From: Betaproteobacteria bacterium
Lineage (GTDB): Bacteria; Pseudomonadota; Gammaproteobacteria; Burkholderiales; SG8-39
Assembly (NCBI GenBank): GCA_011391185.1
Contig: JAABRB010000052.1
Location: 1 to 14,071, forward strand
Direction: 5' to 3'
Length of the DNA: 14,071 bases
Part shown: one piece after another, positions 1-6,700 of the stretch
How the letters are laid out: every line of letters begins with the position of its first letter
Numbering within the stretch: position 1 is the first letter of the stretch
The notes under the pieces: model-generated
The model's input: only the letters and a program-made list of their open reading frames with translations
The model's database searches: none
What the model was told of the DNA's origin: nothing
Program-made: the position numbers and the translations under genes

Positions 1-1
1 A

Positions 2-562
2 GTCGACGCGGCGCTCAAGGAATTCGGCGGATTGCACGGCCTGGTCAACTGCGCCGGCATCGCAATCGGTGAGAAGACGATCGGCAAGGATGGTCCGCAC
101 TCGCTCGCCTCGTTCACGAAGACGATTACCATCAATCTCATCGGCACCTTCAACATGATCCGGCTCGCCGCCGCGGCGATGGCGAAGCAGCCGCCGCAGG
201 AAAGCGGCGAGCGCGGTGTGATCATCTGCACGGCGTCGGTCGCCGCGTTCGACGGGCAGATCGGACAGGTCGCCTATTCCGCGTCCAAGGGCGGCATCGT
301 CGGCATGACGCTTCCGATTGCCCGCGACCTCGCGCGCGACGGAATTCGGGTGCTGACGATTGCGCCGGGGATCTTCGAGACGCCAATGCTCCACGGTTTG
401 CCGAAGGAGATTCAGGATTCCCTTGGCAAGCAGGTGCCGTTCCCGTCGCGCCTCGGCCGCGCGGACGAATACGCGGCGCTGGCAAAGTCCATGATCGAGA
501 TCCAGATGCTGAACGGCGAAGTCGTGCGCCTCGACGGCGCCATCCGCATGGCCCCGAAGTGA
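2..562 (+). CDS. Short-chain dehydrogenase, type II 3-hydroxyacyl-CoA dehydrogenase-like (5' truncated by window)
   Basis: The reading frame is open from base 2 to the TGA at 560-562, giving about 186 residues of the C-terminal part of a classical SDR. Visible motifs are NCAG (the NAG structural motif), a serine in ICTASVAAF, and the YSASK catalytic Tyr/Lys pair. A cofactor-side [11 protein letters not shown] segment follows, and the protein ends in [14 protein letters not shown]. This ending and the PFPSRLG stretch closely resemble HSD17B10-type 3-hydroxyacyl-CoA dehydrogenases, which oxidise 3-hydroxyacyl-CoA with NAD+ in fatty-acid or branched-chain amino-acid breakdown. The N-terminal Rossmann segment with TGxxxGxG lies outside the window, so the start and cofactor preference cannot be judged. 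Confidence is high for SDR and moderate for the substrate. Confidence 0.9.
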   Translation, partial: VDAALKEFGGLHGLVNCAGIAIGEKTIGKDGPHSLASFTKTITINLIGTFNMIRLAAAAMAKQPPQESGERGVIICTASVAAFDGQIGQVAYSASKGGIVGMTLPIARDLARDGIRVLTIAPGIFETPMLHGLPKEIQDSLGKQVPFPSRLGRADEYAALAKSMIEIQMLNGEVVRLDGAIRMAPK

Positions 563-579
563 CCGCACAACGTGCGGTC
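561..579. other. Perfect hairpin overlapping the SDR stop codon
   Basis: Arms GACCGCAC (561-568) and GTGCGGTC (572-579) are perfectly complementary around a 3-base loop, beginning inside the TGA stop. No T tract follows on either strand, so it is not a typical intrinsic terminator. It could still stop or stabilise converging transcripts between the SDR gene and the minus-strand carbonic anhydrase gene. Confidence 0.5.
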
Positions 580-657
580 ATCCCCGCGGAGGCGGGAATC
601 CAGGAATTCTTCGCGGAGGCGGGGATCCGGGGCTTTTCCGCGCAGCCCCGAATCCGG
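580..657. repeat. Degenerate intergenic repeat, two 17-bp direct copies plus hairpins
   Basis: The sequence CGCGGAGGCGGGAATCC (585-601) recurs as CGCGGAGGCGGGGATCC (612-628), with 16 of 17 identical and a 27-bp period. The first copy sits in a small palindrome (581-598). A further hairpin has arms 624-634 and 644-654, with 10 of 11 pairs around a 9-base loop. The pattern resembles the widespread proteobacterial intergenic repeat family of the CATTCCCGCG...GCGGGAATCC type. It fills the whole gap between the convergent SDR and carbonic anhydrase genes. Confidence 0.6.
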
Positions 658-1188
658 TTACATCTGTCTCGGCTTGAGGTGCTGCCGATACTCCGCGGCC
701 CGCGCAACGTAGCCGTCGGCAATTTTCAGCAGCCCGTCGATTTCCTCGCGCGTGAGATCGCGCACGATCTTGCCGGGCTGCCCGACGACCAGCACCCCGT
801 CGGGAATTTGCTTGCCCTCCGCAATGAGTGTATTCGCACCGATGAGCGTGTGCTTGCCGATTACCGCGTGATTCAGGATGACGGCGCCGATGCCGATGAG
901 GCTCCCCTCGCCGACGGTGCATCCGTGTAGCATGGCTTGGTGGCCGACCGACGCATTGCGGCCGAGCGTGAGCCGGATTCCGGCATCGGTGTGCAGCACA
1001 GCCGCGTCCTGGATGTTGACCCGCTCACCGATGGTGATGAGATCGCTGTCGCCGCGTATGACGACCTTGAACCAGATGCTCGCATCGTTCTCGATGGCCA
1101 CCGACCCGATGACTGTCGCGTCCGGGGCGATATACCAGTTCCGGCCGCGAAATTCGACCTGGCGTTCTCCGAGCGAGTAGACCGGCAC
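658..1188 (-). CDS. Gamma-class carbonic anhydrase family protein (left-handed beta-helix)
   Basis: The 176-residue protein is built of hexapeptide-repeat turns (for example IGSVAI, IGERVNI, VGEGSLIGIGAVI, IGKHTLIGANTLI) that form a left-handed parallel beta-helix, followed by a C-terminal helix. The residues expected for a gamma-CA metal site are present: R45 in IRGD, Q60 in NIQD, and histidines 66 (VLHT), 83 (VGHQ) and 88 (MLHG). The family (YrdA/CaiE/PaaY-like) forms trimers with metal at subunit interfaces; only some members have proven CO2 hydration activity, so the physiological role is open. The start is GTG at 1188-1186, supported by AGGAG seven bases upstream. It is the only minus-strand gene here, convergent with the SDR gene and divergent from the hydrolase gene. 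Confidence 0.9.
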   Translation of the reverse strand: MPVYSLGERQVEFRGRNWYIAPDATVIGSVAIENDASIWFKVVIRGDSDLITIGERVNIQDAAVLHTDAGIRLTLGRNASVGHQAMLHGCTVGEGSLIGIGAVILNHAVIGKHTLIGANTLIAEGKQIPDGVLVVGQPGKIVRDLTREEIDGLLKIADGYVARAAEYRQHLKPRQM

Positions 1189-1195
1189 GGCTTGG

Positions 1196-1200
1196 CTCCT
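1196..1200 (-). promoter_or_regulatory. Ribosome binding site fixing the GTG start of the gamma-CA gene
   Basis: AGGAG on the minus strand lies 7 bases before GTG (1188-1186). There is no ATG near the family's usual N-terminus, so this site decides the start. Confidence 0.7.
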
Positions 1201-1233
1201 GCTGTGTGTCGCGATTGTCGTGTGAGAGAGGTG

Positions 1234-1239
1234 ATCTTA
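1234..1239 (-). promoter_or_regulatory. Possible -10 element for the gamma-CA gene
   Basis: TAAGAT on the minus strand lies in the 104-bp divergent intergenic region, about 45 bases upstream of the GTG. No good -35 hexamer is seen at normal spacing, so this is a weak proposal. Confidence 0.25.
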
Positions 1240-1270
1240 GTGCGTCCAGGGGAATGGCGCATGGCGCGTT

Positions 1271-1279
1271 TGTTACCAT
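1271..1279 (+). promoter_or_regulatory. Extended -10 promoter (TGTTACCAT) for the alpha/beta hydrolase gene
   Basis: TGTTACCAT matches the extended -10 form TGnTAnnAT. It is repeated in similar form before the PHP, M50 and rimP genes. It would place the transcript start near 1286, only a few bases before the ATG at 1293, and argues against the longer upstream starts at 1206 and 1254. No clear -35 is seen. Confidence 0.45.
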
Positions 1280-1292
1280 CGCCCCCTTCGTC

Positions 1293-2171
1293 ATGCGCGT
1301 CATGAAGCCCAGCGACTCGATTCAAGTCCCGACACGCGGCCTGCAGATTCACTGCCGCTGCTGGGGTGATCCCGCGCATCCGCGCTTGTTCATGCTGCAT
1401 GGCTGGATGGACGTATCCGCGTCGTTCCAGTTCCTGGTCGACGCGCTCGCGGGCGCGTGGCACGTCGTCGCCCCCGACTGGCGGGGATTCGGTCTCTCGG
1501 ACTGGGGGAGCGCCGGCGGCTACTGGTTTCCGGACTACCTTGCCGACCTGGACGTCCTGCTGTCGCACTTTTCGCCGCACGATCCCGCGATCGTGATCGG
1601 GCACAGCATGGGCGGCAACGTCGCATGCCTGTATGCCGGCGCGCGCCCGGAGCGGATCCGCGCGCTCGTGAACCTCGAAGGCTTCGGGCTTACGGCGTCC
1701 GACCCGCAATCCGCGCCGCGCCGCTACGAGAAGTGGCTGCGCGAGCTCGCGCGGGACCACGGGTTCCGGGAATATACGAGCTTCGAGGATCTCGCCGCCC
1801 GGCTGATCGAGAGCAACCCGCGTCTTGCGCCGGAGCGCGCCCGATTCCTCGCGCGCCACTGGGGCGAAGCACGCGCGGACGGGAACGTCCGGCTGCGCAG
1901 CGATCCGCGGCACAAGATTGTGAACCCAGTCCTCTATCGCCTGGAGGAGGCCGAAGCCTGCTGGCGCAGCGTGACCGCGCCGGTACTCTGGGTCGAAGGA
2001 GCGCTGACGGAGACGCCGCAGCGCCTGACGCTCGACGAAGCTGCATTGGCCGCCCGCCGGGCCTGCTTCAGCCGGCTGACGTATCGCAGGATCGCGAACG
2101 CCGGGCACATGCTGCACCACGACCAACCCGAGGCGCTCGCAGGGGTCATCGAGGAATTCCTGCGCGACTGA
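1293..2171 (+). CDS. Alpha/beta hydrolase
   Basis: The 292-residue protein has an alpha/beta-hydrolase fold. HGW at 36-38 is the oxyanion-hole strand, GHSMGG at 103-108 is the nucleophile elbow with Ser105, and AGHMLH near 270-275 carries the catalytic His272. A helical cap region lies between about 135 and 225. The acidic member is probably in the LWVEGALTE segment (232-240), where a glutamate rather than an aspartate is prominent, but I cannot fix it. Substrate is unknown; relatives include esterases, lipases and haloalkane- or C-C-hydrolases. The frame is open back to GTG 1206, but ATG 1293 (or 1302) is preferred because it follows the putative -10 and starts just before the first strand. 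No strong Shine-Dalgarno is seen. It is divergent from the gamma-CA gene and 43 bp before the PHP gene. Confidence 0.85.
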   Translation: MRVMKPSDSIQVPTRGLQIHCRCWGDPAHPRLFMLHGWMDVSASFQFLVDALAGAWHVVAPDWRGFGLSDWGSAGGYWFPDYLADLDVLLSHFSPHDPAIVIGHSMGGNVACLYAGARPERIRALVNLEGFGLTASDPQSAPRRYEKWLRELARDHGFREYTSFEDLAARLIESNPRLAPERARFLARHWGEARADGNVRLRSDPRHKIVNPVLYRLEEAEACWRSVTAPVLWVEGALTETPQRLTLDEAALAARRACFSRLTYRRIANAGHMLHHDQPEALAGVIEEFLRD

Positions 2172-2186
2172 GGGCACCCAGCCGCG

Positions 2187-2195
2187 TGCTACCAT
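2187..2195 (+). promoter_or_regulatory. Extended -10 promoter (TGCTACCAT) for the PHP gene
   Basis: TGCTACCAT is placed 19 bases before the GTG start, matching the TGnTAnnAT pattern seen at three other promoters in the window. The predicted transcript start is near 2202, which leaves a very short leader of about a dozen bases. There is no clear -35 hexamer. Confidence 0.45.
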
Positions 2196-2214
2196 CCGCG
2201 CGAGTGAATCGCGC

Positions 2215-3051
2215 GTGCTAGAAAACTTCGACCTGCATTGCCATTCGACGGCCTCAGACGGCTTGCTGGGCCCCGCGGAGCTGGTGCGGCGTGCGGCCGC
2301 GCGTGGGGTCACGACGCTTGCGCTCACCGACCACGACGATCTTTCCGGGCTCGACAAGGCGCGCGACACCGCGCGTGAAATCGGCATCCGGTTCGTCAAC
2401 GGCGTCGAAATCTCGGTGTCCTGGGGAGGCGTGACGATCCATATCGTGGGTCTCCATATCGACCCGGAGAACGTTGTTCTCGCGAACGGTCTCGAAACGG
2501 TGCGCAATAGCCGCGCGGTGCGCGCCGAGCGCATGGCCGATGGGCTCGCCGCTGCCGGGATCCCGGGAAGTCTCGAAGGTGCCTATGCGTATGCGGAGAA
2601 TTCACGCCTCATCGGGAGGACCCATTTTGCGCGCTTCCTCGTTGCGCGCGGTCACGTGCGCGACGTCAAGACGGTGTTCCAGCGGTTTCTCGTCGCTGGG
2701 AAGCCCGGCTATGTGCCGCACCAGTGGGCGAGTCTCGGCGACGCGGTCGGCTGGATCACGGCGAGTGGCGGGCGCGCCGTCGTCGCCCATCCGGGGCGCT
2801 ACAAACTGGATCGGGCCGAGATGCGGCGCTTCCTCGAGGCATTCAAGTCGGCCGGCGGCGAAGGCGTCGAGGTCGTTACGGGCAGTCATACCCGCGCCCA
2901 GTACACGGAATATGGGTTGCTGGCCAGGGACCTCGGGTTCCTCGCGTCGCGCGGCTCGGACTTCCACGGACCGCTGGAGAGCGCATTCGAGCTCGGCGGC
3001 CTGCCGCCGCTGCCGGCCCACCTGACGCCGGTGTGGCACGACTGGGTTTAG
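2215..3051 (+). CDS. PHP-domain phosphoesterase, RNase AM / 3',5'-nucleoside bisphosphate phosphatase family
   Basis: The 278-residue protein shows the PHP metal-binding set: H8 and H10 in DLHCH, D15, the TDHDD motif with H40, E65 in NGVEIS, H192 in AHPG, and D249 and H251 in GSDFHG. The closest recognised family is YciV/TrpH. Characterised members remove the 3' phosphate of 3',5'-nucleoside bisphosphates or trim rRNA 5' ends (RNase AM); which applies here is inferred only from family. The start is GTG 2215, the residue directly preceding the first strand; no good Shine-Dalgarno is seen, consistent with a very short leader. The stop codon TAG (3049-3051) is formed at the junction with a MITE. 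The C-terminus (TPVWHDWV) may therefore be clipped, though the length is close to the family's usual 280-290 residues. Its coding strand continues toward yciO across the element. Confidence 0.9.
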   Translation: MLENFDLHCHSTASDGLLGPAELVRRAAARGVTTLALTDHDDLSGLDKARDTAREIGIRFVNGVEISVSWGGVTIHIVGLHIDPENVVLANGLETVRNSRAVRAERMADGLAAAGIPGSLEGAYAYAENSRLIGRTHFARFLVARGHVRDVKTVFQRFLVAGKPGYVPHQWASLGDAVGWITASGGRAVVAHPGRYKLDRAEMRRFLEAFKSAGGEGVEVVTGSHTRAQYTEYGLLARDLGFLASRGSDFHGPLESAFELGGLPPLPAHLTPVWHDWV

Positions 3052-3264
3052 TGTCCCGAATCAGAGATTCGTCGATGAAAAACCGCTCAGTTCGCCGCCA
3101 GGCGTTGTTCCGCTCCTTGCCGAGACGGCCAGTCTTGGCTGCGTCGCGCGCCTAGCCTGACGGCGAACCGAGCGGTTTTCCCAATACCTCCGGCCGCGCT
3201 AATCTCCGCTCGATTGGATTCTCATTGGATGCGTTGTTCAACGAACCTCTGATTCGGGACACTA
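3049..3264. mobile_element. Miniature inverted-repeat transposable element (MITE) with TA duplication
   Basis: The element spans 3051-3262 (212 bp) and is bounded by TA at 3049-3050 and 3263-3264. Terminal inverted repeats 3051-3072 and 3241-3262 match at 21 of 22 positions and begin GTGTCCCGAATCAGAG. No transposase frame lies inside, so it is non-autonomous. Duplication of TA is typical of the IS630/Tc1-mariner superfamily and is the basis for suggesting that source; the mobilising transposase is not in the window. Nested palindromes occupy the interior, so one strand could fold into a long, nearly continuous stem. A 9-bp sequence, GCGTTGTTC, is also present twice in direct orientation (3102-3110 and 3231-3239). 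Confidence 0.85.
3079..3179. repeat. Inner inverted repeat and apical hairpin of the MITE
   Basis: Arms 3079-3103 and 3155-3179 are complementary at 23 of 25 positions (starting AAAACCGCTC and ending GAGCGGTTTT). Within the loop a third palindrome, GCCGAGAC (3119-3126) against GTCTTGGC (3132-3139), pairs at 7 of 8 positions. Together with the terminal repeats this makes three nested stems. Confidence 0.8.
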
Positions 3265-3287
3265 ACGTTGCCTGCTAACGCTGCCTG
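3262..3287 (+). repeat. 13-bp tandem duplication at the MITE right edge
   Basis: CTAACGTTGCCTG (3262-3274) is followed immediately by CTAACGCTGCCTG (3275-3287), with 12 of 13 identical. The first copy includes the last base of the element and the TA target. It lies in the short leader of yciO. Confidence 0.6.
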
Positions 3288-3296
3288 CCGTGCGCC

Positions 3297-3920
3297 ATGG
3301 CGCAATTTTTCACCATCCACCCGGTTGACCCGCAGCCGCGGCTGATCTCGCGTGCCGCCGAGATCGTCCGGAACGGTGGCGTGATCGCGTATCCCACCGA
3401 CTCCTGCTATGCGCTCGGGTGCCGCGTCGGCGACAAGGACGCGCTGATCAGGATGCGGCGCATCCGCGGCATGGACGAGCAGCGCCACCTCACGCTGATG
3501 TGCCGGGACCTCTCTCAGATCGGCGTCTACGCCAACGTCGACAACGCTCGCTTCCGTCTGCTGAAAAAGCTCACGCCGGGGAGCTACACGTTCATTCTTC
3601 CGGCCTCGCGGGAAGTGCCACGACGTTTGATGCACCGGCGACGCCACACGATAGGCGTGCGCGTGCCCGATCATCCCGTCGCCCAGGCGCTGCTCGCCGA
3701 GCTGGACGAGCCGTTGCTCTCGGCGACACTGATTTTGCCGGGCGACGAGCAGCCGCTGAATGAACCGGAGGAGATACGCCGTCGGCTGGAACGGCAGATC
3801 GAGCTCGTGCTCGACGCGGGCGCCTGTGGAATCGAACCGAGCACTGTCGTGGATCTGACGGGGCAGGTTCCGGAAATCGTGCGGATCGGCAAGGGTGCGA
3901 TCGATCCGGTTCGCAGCTGA
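3297..3920 (+). CDS. yciO: YciO, Sua5/YrdC/YwlC-family protein
   Basis: The 207-residue product aligns by eye over its full length with E. coli YciO, including the opening MAQFFTIHPV, the GGVIAYPTDSCYALGC strand-loop (27-42), TLMCRDLS (66-73), TPGSYTFIL (93-101), EVPRRL (106-111) and PSTVVDLT (181-188). This is a YrdC fold that binds nucleotides and probably double-stranded RNA. The related TsaC/Sua5 makes threonylcarbamoyl-AMP for the tRNA t6A modification; YciO is a separate branch whose own role is not settled, so I do not call it a t6A enzyme. ATG 3297 matches the family start exactly. No strong Shine-Dalgarno is present, and 34 bp separate it from the upstream MITE, whose insertion probably affected its promoter. 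Confidence 0.9.
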   Translation: MAQFFTIHPVDPQPRLISRAAEIVRNGGVIAYPTDSCYALGCRVGDKDALIRMRRIRGMDEQRHLTLMCRDLSQIGVYANVDNARFRLLKKLTPGSYTFILPASREVPRRLMHRRRHTIGVRVPDHPVAQALLAELDEPLLSATLILPGDEQPLNEPEEIRRRLERQIELVLDAGACGIEPSTVVDLTGQVPEIVRIGKGAIDPVRS

Positions 3921-3939
3921 TCGGGCGGCATTGCCGCTC

Positions 3940-3948
3940 TGCTAGAAT
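3940..3948 (+). promoter_or_regulatory. Extended -10 promoter (TGCTAGAAT) for the M50-trpS-scpA-scpB-rluB unit
   Basis: TGCTAGAAT carries the TG extension and a TAGAAT hexamer (4-5 of 6 to consensus), 26 bases before the ATG at 3975. No convincing -35 is found, which is usual for extended -10 promoters. It is the only good promoter candidate ahead of this run of five closely packed genes. Confidence 0.55.
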
Positions 3949-3974
3949 GCGCGGTCGCCCAGCCATTCGAATTC

Positions 3975-4676
3975 ATGGAATTCAACGTCGTCCAGACCAT
4001 CGCGATCTATGCGCTCCCGGTCCTCTTCGCGATTACCCTGCATGAGGCCGCGCATGGCTATGTCGCCCGCCACTTCGGCGACATGACCGCCTATCGGCTG
4101 GGTCGGATCAGTCTCAATCCGCTCCGCCACATCGATCTGGTCGGGACGATCGTCGTGCCGCTGGTGATTCTGGTCATGACCAAGCTGGCTGGCGGGACCG
4201 GGGTCCTGTTTGGCTGGGCAAAGCCGGTGCCGGTGAACTATCACGCCCTGCACCATCCCAAGCGCGACATGCTATGGGTCGCCGCGGCCGGTCCCGGCGC
4301 AAATCTCATGATGGCCCTCGCGTGGATGGTCATTCTGAGAGCGGTCCTCGAGATGTCGGGAACCTATTATTCGATCCCGATTGCCGAAATGGCCAGGGCG
4401 GGAATCTACGTCAACCTGGTCCTGATGGTGCTGAATCTCCTGCCGCTCCTGCCGCTGGACGGTGGGCGCATTCTCGCGAGCTTGCTCCCCGGACCCGCAG
4501 CGGTCACCTTCATGCGCCTCGAGCCGCTGGGATTTCCGATATTGCTGGTACTCCTGGTCACCAATCTGCTCGGTACGATACTCCTCCCGGTCATCGCCTT
4601 TTCGCTGCGATTCATGAGCGAGATTTCCGGCATCTCGATCGGCGATCTCATTCCCATGACGTTTCTCAGGGGCTAG
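3975..4676 (+). CDS. Site-2 protease family membrane metalloprotease (peptidase M50)
   Basis: This 233-residue multi-spanning protein has the zinc-protease motif HEAAH (23-27) within its first membrane segment and the second conserved motif NLLPLLPLDGGR (154-165), whose Asp162 is the third zinc ligand. Hydrophobic segments lie near residues 7-22, 55-72, 100-123, 142-160 and 184-211. It is the short single-domain bacterial form, without the PDZ domain of RseP, so it probably cleaves membrane-embedded substrates, though no substrate can be assigned. The first residue follows the putative extended -10 by 26 bases. There is no clear Shine-Dalgarno. It sits at the head of the trpS-scpAB-rluB run, an arrangement common in betaproteobacteria. 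Confidence 0.9.
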   Translation: MEFNVVQTIAIYALPVLFAITLHEAAHGYVARHFGDMTAYRLGRISLNPLRHIDLVGTIVVPLVILVMTKLAGGTGVLFGWAKPVPVNYHALHHPKRDMLWVAAAGPGANLMMALAWMVILRAVLEMSGTYYSIPIAEMARAGIYVNLVLMVLNLLPLLPLDGGRILASLLPGPAAVTFMRLEPLGFPILLVLLVTNLLGTILLPVIAFSLRFMSEISGISIGDLIPMTFLRG

Positions 4677-4685
4677 AGGCGCGCG

Positions 4686-5888
4686 ATGTTTCCCGAGCGG
4701 GTTGTCTCAGGCATGCGCCCCACGGGCGCATTGCACCTCGGCCATTACCACGGCGCGCTGAAGAACTGGGTGAAGCTGCAGAGCGAGTTTCCCTGCCTGT
4801 TCTTCGTCGCGGACTGGCATGCGCTCACCACCCATTACGAGGAGCCGGAGGTGATCGAGTCGAACGCGTGGGAGATGGTGATCGACTGGCTCGCCTCGGG
4901 GGTCGACCCGGCGCAAGCCACGTTGTTCATTCAGTCACGCATTCCCGAGCACGCGGAGCTGCACACACTGCTCTCGATGATCACGCCGCTAGGCTGGCTC
5001 GAGCGGGTGCCCACCTACAAGGACCAGCAGGAAAAGCTCTCGGACCGCGACTTGTCGACCTACGGATTTCTCGGCTATCCGCTGCTCCAGAGTGCGGACG
5101 TGCTGATCTACCGCGCGCATTACGTCCCGGTCGGCGAGGACCAGGTGCCGCACGTCGAGTTCATGCGCGAGATCGCGCGACGCTTCAACCACATCTACGG
5201 TCGCGAGCCGGGGTTCGAGGAGAAAGCGAAAGCAGCGGTCAAGAAACTCGGCAGCCGCAAGGCGAAGCTCTACAGCGAGCTGCGAACGCGCTATCAGGAG
5301 CAGGGCGACGACGGTGCGCTCGAATCTGCACGCGCGCTGCTCGACGAAGCGCAAAATCTCGCGGCGGGTGACCGGGAGCGGCTGTTCGGCTTCCTCGAAG
5401 GCGGCGGACGCGTGATCCTCGTCGAGCCTGAGGTGCTGCTCACGGAGGCATCCCGCTTGCCCGGCCTCGACGGGCAGAAAATGTCGAAGTCCTATGGGAA
5501 CGCCATCGGGCTCCGCGAGGACGCGGAGTCGGTCACCCGGAAGATCCGCACCATGCCGACCGATCCGGCGCGCGTGAAGCGCACGGACCCCGGCGATCCG
5601 GCCAAGTGCCCCGTGTGGCATTTCCACCTGGGATATTCGGACCAGAAGACCAAGGAGTGGGTGCAGACCGGCTGCCGCAGCGCGGGAATCGGTTGCCTCG
5701 AATGCAAACAGCCGGTCATCGACGCGGTGCTTGCCGAGCAGGCACCGATGCGGGCGCGGGCCCAGAAGTACCTGGACGATCCGACCCTGGTAAAGAACAT
5801 CGTCGCGGACGGCTGCGAAAAGGCGCGGGAACTTGCCCGGGAAACCATGCGCGAGGTGCGCGAAGTGATGGGGCTCGACTACTCGTGA
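4686..5888 (+). CDS. trpS: Tryptophanyl-tRNA synthetase, with Fe-S-type cysteine motif
   Basis: This class I synthetase of 400 residues charges tRNA-Trp in the cytoplasm. It has the HIGH-type signature HLGH (17-20) after RPTGAL, the tryptophan/ATP pocket segment VPVGEDQ (147-153), and KMSKS (265-269). An insert of about 60 residues (roughly 178-250, rich in charged residues) makes it longer than the 334-residue E. coli enzyme, as in many betaproteobacteria. Cysteines 308, 330, 337 and 340 are spaced C-x21-C-x6-C-x2-C, nearly the C-x22-C-x6-C-x2-C that binds a [4Fe-4S] cluster in Thermotoga maritima TrpRS. ATG 4686 is preceded by GAGG at 8 bases and lies 9 bp after the M50 stop. The 3' end overlaps scpA by 4 bp (GTGA), which suggests translational coupling. 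Confidence 0.97.
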   Translation: MFPERVVSGMRPTGALHLGHYHGALKNWVKLQSEFPCLFFVADWHALTTHYEEPEVIESNAWEMVIDWLASGVDPAQATLFIQSRIPEHAELHTLLSMITPLGWLERVPTYKDQQEKLSDRDLSTYGFLGYPLLQSADVLIYRAHYVPVGEDQVPHVEFMREIARRFNHIYGREPGFEEKAKAAVKKLGSRKAKLYSELRTRYQEQGDDGALESARALLDEAQNLAAGDRERLFGFLEGGGRVILVEPEVLLTEASRLPGLDGQKMSKSYGNAIGLREDAESVTRKIRTMPTDPARVKRTDPGDPAKCPVWHFHLGYSDQKTKEWVQTGCRSAGIGCLECKQPVIDAVLAEQAPMRARAQKYLDDPTLVKNIVADGCEKARELARETMREVREVMGLDYS

Positions 5889-6700
5889 GCGGAGACGTCG
5901 TCACACTGCATCCTGAAGGCACGCAGCGGATCGCGCTCGTGCGTGGCGAGCCCGTTCTGGAGATCCCCGCGGACCTCTACATCCCGCCGGATGCGCTCGA
6001 AGTGTTCCTGGAGACCTTCGAAGGGCCGCTCGACCTGCTGCTCTACATGATCCGCAAAGCGAATATCGACGTTCTCGACATACCGATGGCGCGGGTGACC
6101 GAGCAGTACCTGACGTATGTCGAAGCGATGCGCCACCGGAACCTCGAGCTCGCCGCCGAGTATCTCGTGATGGCCGCGATGCTCATGGAGATCAAGTCCC
6201 GGCTGCTGCTGCCCCGCCCCAAGCATGTCGCGGAAGAGGACGATCCCCGCGCCGAGCTGGTGCGCAGGCTGCTCGAGTACGAGGGGATGAAGCGCGCCGC
6301 CCAGAAGCTCGACGCCCTGCCGCAACGGGGGCGCGACTTCGCCGCGATCGGCGTCTGGATCGAGCAGACCATGGTCGAGCGGCTGCCCGACGTGAGTGTT
6401 CGCGATCTCGAGAATGCGTGGCGCCATCTCCTGTCGCTTGCCCGGGTCAGGCAGCATCACAAGGTCAGTCGCGAAGAGCTTTCGGTTCGCGAGCACATGA
6501 CCGGCATCCTGCGCGATCTGGCCGAGGGCGGGTTTCGCGAATTCACCGAACTGTTCGAGCCGTGGCGCGGCGTCTCGGTTCTCGTCGTGAGCTTTCTCGC
6601 GCTGCTCGAGCTCGCGCGCGAGCGCCTGGTCGAGGTGACCCAGGCCGAGCCCTATGCCCCGATCTACGTGAAATTGGCCCAACATGCTGAATCCGAGTGA
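5885..6700 (+). CDS. scpA: Segregation and condensation protein A (kleisin subunit ScpA)
   Basis: The 271-residue kleisin bridges the SMC heads and, with ScpB, organises and segregates the chromosome. The family's N-terminal signature [12 protein letters not shown] (45-56), followed by [16 protein letters not shown], is clear. The central region is charged and helical ([24 protein letters not shown]). The C-terminal winged helix (about 205-271) contains [19 protein letters not shown], which contacts the SMC head. I chose GTG 5885, in a 4-bp overlap with the trpS stop, because residues 22-44 ([20 protein letters not shown]) are conserved in betaproteobacterial ScpA. The frame is open far upstream (to 5606), but that region is trpS. 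scpB overlaps its end by 17 bp. Confidence 0.93.
   Translation: MSGDVVTLHPEGTQRIALVRGEPVLEIPADLYIPPDALEVFLETFEGPLDLLLYMIRKANIDVLDIPMARVTEQYLTYVEAMRHRNLELAAEYLVMAAMLMEIKSRLLLPRPKHVAEEDDPRAELVRRLLEYEGMKRAAQKLDALPQRGRDFAAIGVWIEQTMVERLPDVSVRDLENAWRHLLSLARVRQHHKVSREELSVREHMTGILRDLAEGGFREFTELFEPWRGVSVLVVSFLALLELARERLVEVTQAEPYAPIYVKLAQHAESE

Noticed and set aside
1206..1292. Longer start for the alpha/beta hydrolase (GTG 1206 or ATG 1254)
   Set aside because: These starts lie upstream of the likely -10 at 1271-1279, and the added residues do not look like a conserved segment or a signal peptide.
873..2534. 553-codon open frame on the minus strand across the gamma-CA and hydrolase genes
   Set aside because: It is antisense to two well-supported genes, shows no recognisable domain, and long antisense frames are expected at this GC content.
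4274..5371. 365-codon plus-strand frame over the M50 and trpS junction
   Set aside because: It is out of frame with both genes, which have clear catalytic motifs; composition is Arg/Gly/Ala-rich shadow type.
5606..5884. N-terminal extension of scpA upstream of GTG 5885
   Set aside because: This stretch encodes the C-terminal part of TrpRS in another frame and has no ScpA similarity.
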